From a virus: DNA of 21,810 nt. Below are positions 7,216 to 14,215 of the stretch, in pieces. A model generated the notes under the pieces. It saw only the letters and a program-made list of their open reading frames with translations, did no database searches and was not told the DNA's origin. The position numbers were made by a program, and so were the translations under genes. Numbering within the stretch: the first letter of the stretch is position 1; each line of letters begins with the position of its first letter. Location of the stretch: positions 1-21,810 of IMG/VR virus record IMGVR_UViG_3300042923_000263; one strand, given 5' to 3'.

Positions 7216-8001
7216 CTACCAATTTTTCCCGAACGATGAATTTCCAAGGCCAATGCCGACAACAGAACCAAGCGCACCACCAAGACCACCCTTACCGCCG
7301 CTTTGCGTTGTAGTTGTTCCACCGCTACCCATTCTTCCTGAGTACATGGTGTTGAACAGGTTAGAAGCAGGAGCATACTGTCCCTGTGCATAGTCAAATA
7401 ACTGTGACGGCTGGAAGTAACTAGCTTGCTGTGCTTGTGCATTGCCCTGTAAAGCATTTTGTGCTTGATTAGCTTGTTGTCCTAACAGGCCAGAAACAGT
7501 ATTGATGTCGCTGGTGTAGTTTTTGGCCAATGTATCTGCAACGCTGTTTGAAATGCCTTGAAGCGATTTGTTAGTCACAGAACTGTTTAACACGCCACGA
7601 TTGGCAAGACTATTTATTGAGCTGCCTATCGTATTGTCTAGGTCAGTCTGTAATGCGGCTTGTCTATTTGCGGCATATTGGCTAGGCAGATTGCCAGATA
7701 TAAGCCCTTGATATCCACTCGCAACATTCCCCATCGTGGTATTATAGTTACCTGCAAGATTGGTGTAATTTGGATTGTAAGTATTGCCTACTGCCGTATT
7801 AGCTTGATTTTGCAGGTTTGCAGATTGTTGGAGGCCTGGGAGCGCAGTCCACATCAAATTATTTTGTAATTGCGCTTCGCTCGCCGTTTGGTTAGGGATT
7901 GTTCTTGATTGGACTGTTTTTGTGCCACCCTTAAAATCAACCATTTTGTCTATATGTAATCGGTCTTGCCAATTATCTTTGATGATATCGCGTATTCTCA
8001 C
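7216..8001 (-). CDS. Asn/Gln/Ala-rich virion protein with Gly-rich C-terminus, probable DNA-injection protein
   Basis: The 261-aa product has a helical middle rich in Asn, Gln and Ala (LQQSANLQNQANTAVGNTYN ... RQAALQTDLDNTIGSSINSL). Its Gly-rich end (SGGKGGLGGALGSVVGIGLG) could be membrane active. The start is GTG 8001, which overlaps the TAG stop of the upstream gene (TAGTG) and follows GGTGGTGATTTA. An internal ATG near 7944 lacks a ribosome binding site. Composition and position beside larger ejection-type proteins suggest a small ejected protein. No family is firmly recognised. Confidence 0.65.
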   Translation of the reverse strand: MRIRDIIKDNWQDRLHIDKMVDFKGGTKTVQSRTIPNQTASEAQLQNNLMWTALPGLQQSANLQNQANTAVGNTYNPNYTNLAGNYNTTMGNVASGYQGLISGNLPSQYAANRQAALQTDLDNTIGSSINSLANRGVLNSSVTNKSLQGISNSVADTLAKNYTSDINTVSGLLGQQANQAQNALQGNAQAQQASYFQPSQLFDYAQGQYAPASNLFNTMYSGRMGSGGTTTTQSGGKGGLGGALGSVVGIGLGNSSFGKNW

Positions 8002-8342
8002 TAAATCACCACCTTTTCAAAAATCCAATACATTTTGCCATTAGCCCTGATTCCGCTTAATGCCAGATTTGGCGTAGCCTTTGTCAATCGCATATAAGCA
8101 GATGGGTTGCGGTATGTTGCTGTTCGGAGGATTTTGCAACCTCTTGCCTTTGCCATTTTCATACACTTGTCATGCGCCCACATCACATCATCTGTGCAAG
8201 TGTGGTCGATCTCAAACACATCGCCGAATTTATTCCAATAAAAAAAGCCCTTCTCAGGCTCAAAGTAACATTGAAAGCCGGGAATGACTATTAGCTTCTC
8301 GGCTTTCTGCTCGTATTTAGCTTTCCATTGTTCTAGTGTGAT
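8001..8342 (-). CDS. GNAT-like phage protein with proposed ATC start
   Basis: From GTG 8219 the product would be only 72 aa (FEIDHTCTDDVMWAHDKCMK...). The frame is open and clearly protein-like for another 41 codons upstream (TLEQWKAKYEQKAEKLIVIP, then GFQCYFEPEKGFFYWNKFGD) with no ATG, GTG or TTG. It ends at ATC 8342-8340, which lies 5 nt after GGGGTG. I therefore take the product as 113 aa. The pattern WAHDKCMKMAKARGCKILRT...YRNPSAYMRLTKA resembles the acetyl-CoA-binding and following helix region of small GNAT acetyltransferases, as found in podovirus structural cassettes. The acceptor is unknown and the fold call is moderate. Its start lies in a palindrome beside a divergent promoter. Confidence 0.7.
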   Translation of the reverse strand: MTLEQWKAKYEQKAEKLIVIPGFQCYFEPEKGFFYWNKFGDVFEIDHTCTDDVMWAHDKCMKMAKARGCKILRTATYRNPSAYMRLTKATPNLALSGIRANGKMYWIFEKVVI

Positions 8343-8350
8343 ACTATCAC
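8338..8350. promoter_or_regulatory. Operator-like palindrome over a start codon and next to a divergent promoter
   Basis: GTGATACTATCAC is a perfect 13-bp palindrome (6-bp arms around one base). It contains the ATC start of the minus-strand GNAT-like gene and overlaps its ribosome binding site. It ends 4 bp before the -35 hexamer of the plus-strand gene. A repressor bound here could control the moron. Confidence 0.5.
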
Positions 8351-8354
8351 CCCG

Positions 8355-8382
8355 TTGCTAAACCGCATTTTAGGTATATAAT
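8355..8382 (+). promoter_or_regulatory. Sigma-70 promoter of the plus-strand Cys-protein gene
   Basis: TTGCTA (8355-8360), a 16-bp spacer and a consensus TATAAT (8377-8382) precede GGAGG and ATG 8408. Confidence 0.75.
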
Positions 8383-8407
8383 AGAAATAAAAATATGGAG
8401 GTTAATT

Positions 8408-8587
8408 ATGAATATTTGGGAATCGAAACCAGATCAAACAGTCATTAATGCTAGTGATGAATCAAAACAGGTCATAGATGCGGACAAACACTACCCTTGC
8501 GAATACTGCACAACACCCGTAAAAGAATGTTGGAGTAGAAAAGAGGGAAGTTATTGCCAAAACACACAGAATAAAATCAATTGCTAG
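8408..8587 (+). CDS. Small Cys-containing protein on the opposite strand, moron candidate
   Basis: The 59-aa product (MNIWESKPDQTVINASDESK...) has a polar N-terminal half. Its C-terminal half carries CEYC, then ECWSRKEGSYC and a last Cys, a spacing that suits a small zinc-binding knuckle. The ribosome binding site GGAGG lies 6 nt before ATG, and a strong promoter lies upstream. It is transcribed against the late genes and converges on the 48-aa minus-strand gene, leaving only 4 bp between their stops. No family is recognised. Possible roles are control of host or phage genes, or a lysogenic trait. Confidence 0.75.
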   Translation: MNIWESKPDQTVINASDESKQVIDADKHYPCEYCTTPVKECWSRKEGSYCQNTQNKINC

Positions 8588-8591
8588 TGTG

Positions 8592-8738
8592 TCATTGTTC
8601 TACAACTACAGGTGGATCGCCTGGGATGATGTAATAGCAACCAGTAACAGGACAACGCCACATTTGCAATTCTGCATCCCATACTAAAATTGTGCGATGC
8701 CTAGAACAACGAAGGTTCACAGATAGAGTATTAAGCAT
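8592..8738 (-). CDS. 48-aa protein with possible zinc site
   Basis: The product (MLNTLSVNLRCSRHRTILVW...) has CSRH followed by RCPVTGC. Together these could hold one zinc ion, or the fold may resemble a short rubredoxin-like hairpin (WDAELQMWRCPVTGCYYIIP). ATG 8738 follows GGAGGCGATAATTA, which lies in the 3' end of the fibre-associated gene, so the two genes overlap by 8 nt. It is last in the tail-fibre group. The function is unknown. Confidence 0.7.
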   Translation of the reverse strand: MLNTLSVNLRCSRHRTILVWDAELQMWRCPVTGCYYIIPGDPPVVVEQ

Positions 8739-9066
8739 TAATTATCGCCTCCATATCTGTAAAATACTTATTATCCAATGCGGTTATTTCTGTGCGTAAA
8801 TCATCGGCATATTGCGTGTCTTGATATAGTCCGATAGCATCAACTAGATAGCGTTCAAGCTGTTTTCTGTCTTTGTCGTATTCGGTAAACAGTTTTGCAA
8901 TTTGCTCGGCTTTAGTCGGTTGTGTCGGCTGTGGTACTGGCTCCGGCGTGTTACCTGCCGCTACCCATGCAAGATATTCTTGATATTGCCTACTTTGGTT
9001 ATCAGTAGGTATCCAAGCATCATCTGATAATCTGATTATTGTTGTTCCGTTTGTTAGTTTATACAT
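8731..9066 (-). CDS. Tail-fibre-associated protein, possible assembly chaperone
   Basis: The 111-aa product starts MYKLTNGTTIIRLSDDAWIP. A short motif follows (YQEYLAWVAAGNTPEPVPQP) of the kind found in tail fibre assembly and XkdW-like phage proteins, where it comes before a Pro-rich linker. The C-terminal half is helical (KAEQIAKLFTEYDKDRKQLE...). I start at ATG 9066 because GGAGGGATTTGTAGT lies just before it. A TTG at 9093 lacks a ribosome binding site. It is directly downstream of the fibre gene, whose 3' end holds this ribosome binding site. The chaperone role is inferred from position and from the motif. Confidence 0.65.
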   Translation of the reverse strand: MYKLTNGTTIIRLSDDAWIPTDNQSRQYQEYLAWVAAGNTPEPVPQPTQPTKAEQIAKLFTEYDKDRKQLERYLVDAIGLYQDTQYADDLRTEITALDNKYFTDMEAIINA

Positions 9067-9080
9067 ACTACAAATCCCTC

Positions 9081-10058
9081 CTATAAACCACAATCCAGCG
9101 TCAATATATCGTCTATATACATATCTCCTGCGGCTGTGCTTTGGATTAAATGAGTTAGAGAATTAGTTGTTAAAGGCGTTATTGTAACAGTAGATACATT
9201 GGAACCACCGACAAGCTGTCTAAAAACAGTCGGCAATGCCCTCATATCCGGAAACCATACTGTTTTTTGCTCTATAACGCCAGCAGAACCAATATTTCTT
9301 CCTTGGTTATATATGCGAATCTTATTAAATATCCACTTGCATCTCTTTAACATTTCGCTATAATCAATAACCTCAAACGGAGTTGAAATACTGCCTCCCT
9401 CTAATTGCACTTTGGTTAGCGTTCCGGCTCCAAACTCAACAGGCAAATTCGTGCCACCTGTTGCCGTCCCTGTTACACCGCTTGCAGAATAACTTCCTGC
9501 GCCAATTTTCCCCTGCGCAGTTCCTGACCACGATAAAATATGTGTTCCACTTTGCAGGTTAAGTCCATCAATAACTTGCACCAACGACCCTGCTGTAATG
9601 GTAAGCGTTGTTACGTTTTCAACCGTTGCGAACGTGTATGTGCAACCGCTTACCCCTGCTTTCCATCCATCGTGACCATACTCGCCAGCAGCAAGAGTTA
9701 CAGTGCCACTTTTATTGCGTTGATTAACAACAAAATTTCCGTTTATAATTTTATTGCGAAAACTCGGATCTTCGCCAACTTTTTTTTCTAATGCCGATAC
9801 TCGCGCATCATAAACAGGAGCTTTAATCCATTCGTCTCCATCCCATTCCTTCAACACGCCAGGAGTAGTTGACGAATCTTCCCACTTATCGCCAACATTT
9901 GGAGAAAGCGGAGCAACTGCGCTTTTATATCCTTTTCGCAGTTTATTTAAATGCTGATATATTGCTTTAATGTCTGCGTCATCATTTACAAATCCTTGCT
10001 CTACATCAGTTCCAGTAAGAGTGATATCTTGCGGATTAGTCCGCGTCAAATCTGCCAT
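9081..10058 (-). CDS. Tail fibre / receptor-binding protein
   Basis: The 325-aa product has an N-terminal virion-attachment-like part (residues 1-100, with GDKWEDSSTTPGVLKEWDGD, a linker motif common in fibres). A coiled stretch (VSALEKKVGE) follows. From about residue 105 there is a jelly-roll-type domain that starts FRNKIINGNFVVNQRN and ends with VQLEGGSISTPFEVIDYSEM..CKWIFNKI. That final signature is typical of phage fibre and tailspike C-terminal modules. ATG 10058 follows GGAGGTGTAAA. It lies between the stabilisation-protein gene and the fibre-associated gene. It should set host range, and the receptor cannot be read from the sequence. Confidence 0.85.
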   Translation of the reverse strand: MADLTRTNPQDITLTGTDVEQGFVNDDADIKAIYQHLNKLRKGYKSAVAPLSPNVGDKWEDSSTTPGVLKEWDGDEWIKAPVYDARVSALEKKVGEDPSFRNKIINGNFVVNQRNKSGTVTLAAGEYGHDGWKAGVSGCTYTFATVENVTTLTITAGSLVQVIDGLNLQSGTHILSWSGTAQGKIGAGSYSASGVTGTATGGTNLPVEFGAGTLTKVQLEGGSISTPFEVIDYSEMLKRCKWIFNKIRIYNQGRNIGSAGVIEQKTVWFPDMRALPTVFRQLVGGSNVSTVTITPLTTNSLTHLIQSTAAGDMYIDDILTLDCGL

Positions 10059-10059
10059 T

Positions 10060-11481
10060 TTACACCTCCGCTACATCAAGATTCAAGGCGCGTATTTCAA
10101 CAGCACCTTCATTAATCTTGAATACAATTTGCATATTTTCGTTAGATCCACCGCCATATTCAACGTGTTCGGAATAATCGCTTGAAACAATTGAAGCGGT
10201 ATTTCCGAATATCTTTGCGGTGTTACCAAAAATCTTCTGCCCTGATGAGTTTAATATCAAAGGAATTGGATCGCCTTGACCGACTGTGATTGTTCCGTTT
10301 CCAGGCCTAACGGTAAATACGGTCAGCTTCATGTATTTGACGATAATAAATAAACGCTCCGGCATGAAGCGCTTAGATGCTATTTCTGTTACTATCTGCT
10401 GTCCATCGTCTTTGTCAGTTTCGCTGTCAAGTATGCCAATTTTATTCCCATAAGCAATATAAACCTTATCGCCATCAGTCCACACATCGGATAGTTGATT
10501 GACGAATGTTCTATGAGTAAAAGCCCCTCGACCGTCTGGATACCTTGCCAAATAGTGATAAATATAAACACCTTTATCGTTCTGTGTCTTAATCCACATC
10601 TGTTTTCTGTTCGGAATGTGATAGATTTCTGCATTAGCATCGATGTTCTGGACTAACCACGCGTTAACGTTGAGCCCTTCTTCAAAAGGTGCAACATCAT
10701 CGTATTGATCTGTCGGACGGACTTTTAAGAATCCATTATAGCCAATAAAAAAAGAGTCATTACCTACTGAGGTAACACTCCTGTATGACATGCAATGTGA
10801 AGCTTTCGGACCAGGGAGAACAACCCAATTTGGATAAATACCTTTCATCCTGTAAGTAGCATATTTCTTGTAAACAATTAAATCTGACGCAACCGTATCA
10901 ACTGCGACTATTGGCGAATTATCACCTATCTCGATAAAGACAGCATCTAGCTCTGTATTTTCAGTCCAATTCCTTGCATCCCTTATTCCTGATTTATCAA
11001 CCATGTTTGTGTAGCCAATGACCATTGCCCTAGATTCGCTTTCGCCAACCCAAATACAGTCAGGCGATGTCAAGACATTTTCCAACGCTAACCCTGTCCA
11101 AATCTGTAACTTACCACCTGACGCAATCAGTATTTCATCGTCGAACGGATAATAGACAGGCTTACTAACGCCAGATAGAGTGCCTATCATTGTAGTTGTC
11201 ACAAAGTCAGTTTTGTATAATGTCTGGCCGCTACTAAACAGATGTACTCCGTTGACAGCATCCTTGAATCCACTTGCTACCGTTGCACTATGATCCAGCT
11301 TTATTGTCACGCCTGGACACGTTCTAAGTGCGCCTGTAGCATGGTTATATTCGCAGTTTTCGGCTTGTACTAATGCGCCATCAGGAATTGATTCGGGATT
11401 CTGTGACCAATCAAGTCCAAGAGGGAATGAAGGTAAAGGGATTTTGCGCTGGTTGAAATGCTTTGTTGATGCCTTGCCCAT
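10060..11481 (-). CDS. P22 gp10-like packaged-DNA stabilisation / tail hub protein, beta-propeller type
   Basis: The 473-aa product starts with a basic arm. Then come PLGLDWSQNPESIPDGALVQ and AENCEYNHATGALRTCPGVT, the opening of phage head-closure beta-propeller proteins that seal the portal after packaging. Repeated strand-rich segments follow (GYTNMVDKSG..., GNDSFFIGYNGFLKV). Near residues 417-430 a heptad, KIFGNTA, is duplicated in tandem. ATG 11481 overlaps the stop of the adaptor gene (TAATG), so it is probably translationally coupled. The assignment rests on fold-like features and on its order after the adaptor genes and before the fibre. Confidence 0.75.
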   Translation of the reverse strand: MGKASTKHFNQRKIPLPSFPLGLDWSQNPESIPDGALVQAENCEYNHATGALRTCPGVTIKLDHSATVASGFKDAVNGVHLFSSGQTLYKTDFVTTTMIGTLSGVSKPVYYPFDDEILIASGGKLQIWTGLALENVLTSPDCIWVGESESRAMVIGYTNMVDKSGIRDARNWTENTELDAVFIEIGDNSPIVAVDTVASDLIVYKKYATYRMKGIYPNWVVLPGPKASHCMSYRSVTSVGNDSFFIGYNGFLKVRPTDQYDDVAPFEEGLNVNAWLVQNIDANAEIYHIPNRKQMWIKTQNDKGVYIYHYLARYPDGRGAFTHRTFVNQLSDVWTDGDKVYIAYGNKIGILDSETDKDDGQQIVTEIASKRFMPERLFIIVKYMKLTVFTVRPGNGTITVGQGDPIPLILNSSGQKIFGNTAKIFGNTASIVSSDYSEHVEYGGGSNENMQIVFKINEGAVEIRALNLDVAEV

Positions 11482-11945
11482 TATGCACCACGAACTCTAC
11501 GCAAATACTCCAATCTCTGATCTAGCAAAGACTGGTCAATGCTTGTATTGCCCTCTGCCCTGTTAATCACGTAAATAGAAGCAATTAAGACGGCAACACT
11601 AATTAGGCTATCGTCAAATGGGAATTCGTCTGTTAGGGTTACTATCGGCTTTTTAGCATAATAATTAATTTTAACTACAGGACGGAACATTGACTTTACA
11701 ACGAATTTCCCATCACTAATAGAAAATCCGTATTCATCGTCTACTTTCCCACTCCAATCGCTAGGCAGTGGAACACCATCACAAACAGTTAACCTTTTTA
11801 GCATGGTTTGGTCATTTATGCTAATTAGAAAATCATTAAGAAAACTGATAGCATCGTTAAAAAAACAAACGCCATCAACTTCTTTAACCCTGCCAAAGTT
11901 TCTAACCTTTACATTGAGTTGCGGCAGCATATCGATTATTTTCAC
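11481..11945 (-). CDS. Head-tail adaptor-like protein, paralog of its upstream neighbour
   Basis: The 154-aa product is clearly related to the 158-aa product of the gene before it. Both have V(R)NFG..KE near the start, FLN(D/E)FLI.I.D in helix 2, PFDDSL.SV in the middle and INRAEG.T..D near the end. The helix-strand-helix pattern suits connector proteins that bind under the portal (gp4 or gp6-like adaptors). The start is GTG 11945, 7 nt after GAGGGGG. Its stop overlaps the next start. The two paralogs probably form rings with different partners. Confidence 0.7.
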   Translation of the reverse strand: MKIIDMLPQLNVKVRNFGRVKEVDGVCFFNDAISFLNDFLISINDQTMLKRLTVCDGVPLPSDWSGKVDDEYGFSISDGKFVVKSMFRPVVKINYYAKKPIVTLTDEFPFDDSLISVAVLIASIYVINRAEGNTSIDQSLLDQRLEYLRRVRGA

Positions 11946-11946
11946 T

Positions 11947-12423
11947 TTATATCCCCCTCGCGGCCTTGACTCGATCTAATCTATCTTTCAGAATAACCAT
12001 GTCATTAGTCGTGTCACCCTCTGCCCTGTTGATCGCATAGACAGAAGCTAATGCCATGACTACGCTTGACAGGGAATCATCGAAAGGCCAAGTGTCAGAC
12101 ATTGCATTGATTCTTTCACGCCTTGCAAAGTAGCGAATAGGAATGGTTGGCTTGTTGGTTATGTCATGCTTAAATACCCTCGTATCGCCGCTGTTGGTGA
12201 TATGGACAGGATAGACACCTGCTGGTTTTGAGAAGTTGGCAGGTACAGTCATGCCATCAGTTACGGCTAAATCAACAGACATTTGAGGGTCTTTTATTTC
12301 AATGAGAAATTCATTTAGATAGTCAATAGCCCAATTCATGAAGTAGAGGGCTTCAGTTTCTTTGAGTGCGCCAAAATTGCGAACATTGGCATTGATCTGC
12401 GCCCATATTTCAAATGCAAGCAT
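11947..12423 (-). CDS. Head-tail adaptor-like protein, tandem paralog
   Basis: The 158-aa product begins MLAFEIWAQINANVRNFGAL and ends with NRAEGDTTNDMVILKDRLDR. It shares several exact blocks with the following 154-aa product (NFG, DDSL, NRAEG) and is likely its duplicate. ATG 12423 follows GTAGGAGGTAACACA. It stands between a 187-aa connector candidate and its paralog. Membership of a specific adaptor family is not certain, but position between capsid genes and tail genes makes a connector role likely. Confidence 0.7.
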   Translation of the reverse strand: MLAFEIWAQINANVRNFGALKETEALYFMNWAIDYLNEFLIEIKDPQMSVDLAVTDGMTVPANFSKPAGVYPVHITNSGDTRVFKHDITNKPTIPIRYFARRERINAMSDTWPFDDSLSSVVMALASVYAINRAEGDTTNDMVILKDRLDRVKAARGI

Positions 12424-12434
12424 TGTGTTACCTC

Positions 12435-12998
12435 CTACACCTTAAATGTCGGTGCGAAGTCTATTGCGCTATATTCACGCCCTGCGGTTAGTTTATAAAC
12501 ATCATCGCTAATTTGTTGGACAATCGGAGTTTCTGTCTTACTGATACCGCCTTGCATGATGATAACGGTATACTTTTTCAGCAACTCGCTAAAATAATCA
12601 GGAACAGGCAAGGATACCGATAAATCGTCTGTATCAATCGGCAGAAATGTTTTCTTATAGTGAATAGTTAATGTTTCGTTGGTTGAATAAATTTTGTTAC
12701 CGCGAATACGGTATGTGTTACTGCTGCTATCGCTTGATTTTGATTGATACGATAACAAATTAGTTCCAGCAAACACATTCACCATTGACTGAAAGTCAAC
12801 AGGAAGATCTACAACGCCGCTTACAAGCGTCAAGTCTGTTTCTTCTGTGATAAGTTCACTATTTGACTTGGCTAATGCGTTATTGATAATTGACAAAACA
12901 GAATTAACTGACTCTGTAAGTTGATAGTCAGAAAACCGACTACGCTCCATGTCGTTAAGAATAAAGCGAAGTGATAAAAATAATTGTTGTGCTGTCAT
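12435..12998 (-). CDS. Phage adaptor / head-completion-like protein
   Basis: The 187-aa product starts MTAQQLFLSLRFILNDMERS, a helical head, and RFSDYQLTESVNSVLSIINN, a pattern seen in head-tail adaptors of podoviruses. A strand-rich middle (TDLTLVSGVVDLPVDFQSMV) and a helical end follow. I place the start at ATG 12998 because it overlaps the TGA of the upstream gene as ATGA, a coupling signal. Longer forms from TTG 13022 or GTG 13016 are less likely because GGAGG overlaps them. It is related in plan, but not clearly in sequence, to the two following paralogs. Confidence 0.7.
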   Translation of the reverse strand: MTAQQLFLSLRFILNDMERSRFSDYQLTESVNSVLSIINNALAKSNSELITEETDLTLVSGVVDLPVDFQSMVNVFAGTNLLSYQSKSSDSSSNTYRIRGNKIYSTNETLTIHYKKTFLPIDTDDLSVSLPVPDYFSELLKKYTVIIMQGGISKTETPIVQQISDDVYKLTAGREYSAIDFAPTFKV

Positions 12999-13276
12999 AT
13001 CTTGCTGTAGCTGCACCTCCAATTCGGGAAGCGTTTAAATAACCTGTCCTGTGCTGCTCGATCATTTTTAATAAAACCATCGATAGCATCTTGATCGTTT
13101 TTAGCCATTAATGCCATTAGTTCAGCAATAGGCACTCGCGCAACATACCTATGTTGTCTGTCAGTAGAAAAACCGCTTTCAGTCATGCGCTGTTGATGAT
13201 TTAATTGTTCAATGTCATCTGTGTTACAAACATGCCTAACACGCAAATTATCGCCATCAGGTATGAGAATTTCCAT
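12995..13276 (-). CDS. 93-aa phage protein of unknown function following the capsid gene
   Basis: The product starts MEILIPDGDNLRVRHVCNTD. It has a helical middle with RVPIAELMALMAKNDQDAID and an Arg/Trp-rich end (RLFKRFPNWRCSYSKI). ATG 13276 is chosen since GGAGGTTTAACG precedes it; an upstream TTG-type start at 13306 lies inside the terminator hairpin. Its stop is fused to the next start as ATGA. The region just before it carries the capsid-gene terminator, so it is the first gene of the connector group. I do not recognise a family. A minor capsid or connector accessory is possible. Confidence 0.65.
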   Translation of the reverse strand: MEILIPDGDNLRVRHVCNTDDIEQLNHQQRMTESGFSTDRQHRYVARVPIAELMALMAKNDQDAIDGFIKNDRAAQDRLFKRFPNWRCSYSKI

Positions 13277-13296
13277 CGTTAAACCTCCAAAATAAA

Positions 13297-13322
13297 GGCA
13301 GGGCAACCGTAGTCACCCTGCC
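13297..13322 (-). terminator. Terminator after the major capsid gene
   Basis: On the minus strand GGCAGGG and CCCTGCC form a perfect 7-bp stem around a 12-nt loop, then TTTATTTT follows. Immediately after that comes GGAGG of the next gene. It probably trims capsid transcripts from the less abundant connector mRNA. Confidence 0.85.
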
Positions 13323-13331
13323 GCATTAAAA

Positions 13332-14213
13332 CTAGGCTAATTTCAGATCAGAAATAATCGCTTGTCCTTTTTCACCCTTGATTTCCAATGTCATTTCGCC
13401 CTTAATTACACCTTTCAAAGCATCGTCAGTAGACGGAAGGTCTTTCTTCTTGAAACGGCGATACCAAGCAATAGACATATACTGCGGATCGAGAACAAAA
13501 ATCTTGTCATCAGGCATGAAGCGAGAAGCGATAATTTGAACACGACCAAAGTCGGTGTCAATAACATCAATAGCTTCGACCATTTCTTTTTGTTTGGCAT
13601 TGATATTCTTCGTGTTGGATGTGGTCAGCTTGGAAATATTAACCTTGTTGCCGCCAGACACAAGCAGTTTGTTCGGTTCGCCGCCAGCATCCCACGCATC
13701 TTGTAATGCCTGAGTAATCAGGTCTCTGGTAATAACGCGAGTAACAGCACCATTCGCCAGTACGTTTGTCGTTACAAGTCCAGTAATACCTGCCATTTTG
13801 CGTGCTACAGAAGTAGATCCTGCTACCGCAGCGCCTTGCTCAGTAACCGCTTTTTCTAAGTCTTTAGCGATTTCCTTCATCGCTTTCAACATGTTGTAGC
13901 CGTATTCATCGTCAACGCCAGCAGGATCAGCAGCCTGTTGCGATTCGGTGACTTCATAACCACGCTTCATGATTTGCGTGTAATTACCTTTACGAGTCCG
14001 GGCAGGAGCCGCAACGGTAGTATCTGCCGAACCTTCAACAAAAGCGTTAGTCGCAGCATCAGACAGCGCATCTTCCGGCCATTCATGATAAGTTGCCGTT
14101 GCTTTTGTCGATCCAATCATAGTGACAATCGGCGTTTGAGTCGGGGAAATATTGGTGATTACATTGGTCAGATCTTCTCTATTGGTCGTTTCATCATAAG
14201 TAAATTTTGCCAT
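13332..14213 (-). CDS. Major capsid protein, SU10-like
   Basis: The 293-aa product begins MAKFTYDETTNREDLTNVIT and NISPTQTPIVTMIGSTKATA, the typical N-terminus of the SU10/DUF5309 major head protein family. Other family-like parts are RKGNYTQIMKRGYEVTESQQ, a helical region (DDEYGYNMLKAMKEIAKDLE, the spine-helix equivalent) and the end LKGVIKGEMTLEIKGEKGQA. These proteins have the HK97 fold and assemble into the icosahedral shell. ATG 14213 follows GGAGTGACACTTAACA. It is directly downstream of the scaffold gene and followed by a strong terminator, as usual for the most abundant virion protein. Confidence 0.9.
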   Translation of the reverse strand: MAKFTYDETTNREDLTNVITNISPTQTPIVTMIGSTKATATYHEWPEDALSDAATNAFVEGSADTTVAAPARTRKGNYTQIMKRGYEVTESQQAADPAGVDDEYGYNMLKAMKEIAKDLEKAVTEQGAAVAGSTSVARKMAGITGLVTTNVLANGAVTRVITRDLITQALQDAWDAGGEPNKLLVSGGNKVNISKLTTSNTKNINAKQKEMVEAIDVIDTDFGRVQIIASRFMPDDKIFVLDPQYMSIAWYRRFKKKDLPSTDDALKGVIKGEMTLEIKGEKGQAIISDLKLA

Positions 14214-14215
14214 TG

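Noticed and set aside
7194-7457. An 87-codon minus-strand ORF in another frame within the 261-aa gene.
   Set aside because: It has no good ribosome binding site, its composition fits an out-of-frame shadow of the Gly-rich end, and no domain is visible.
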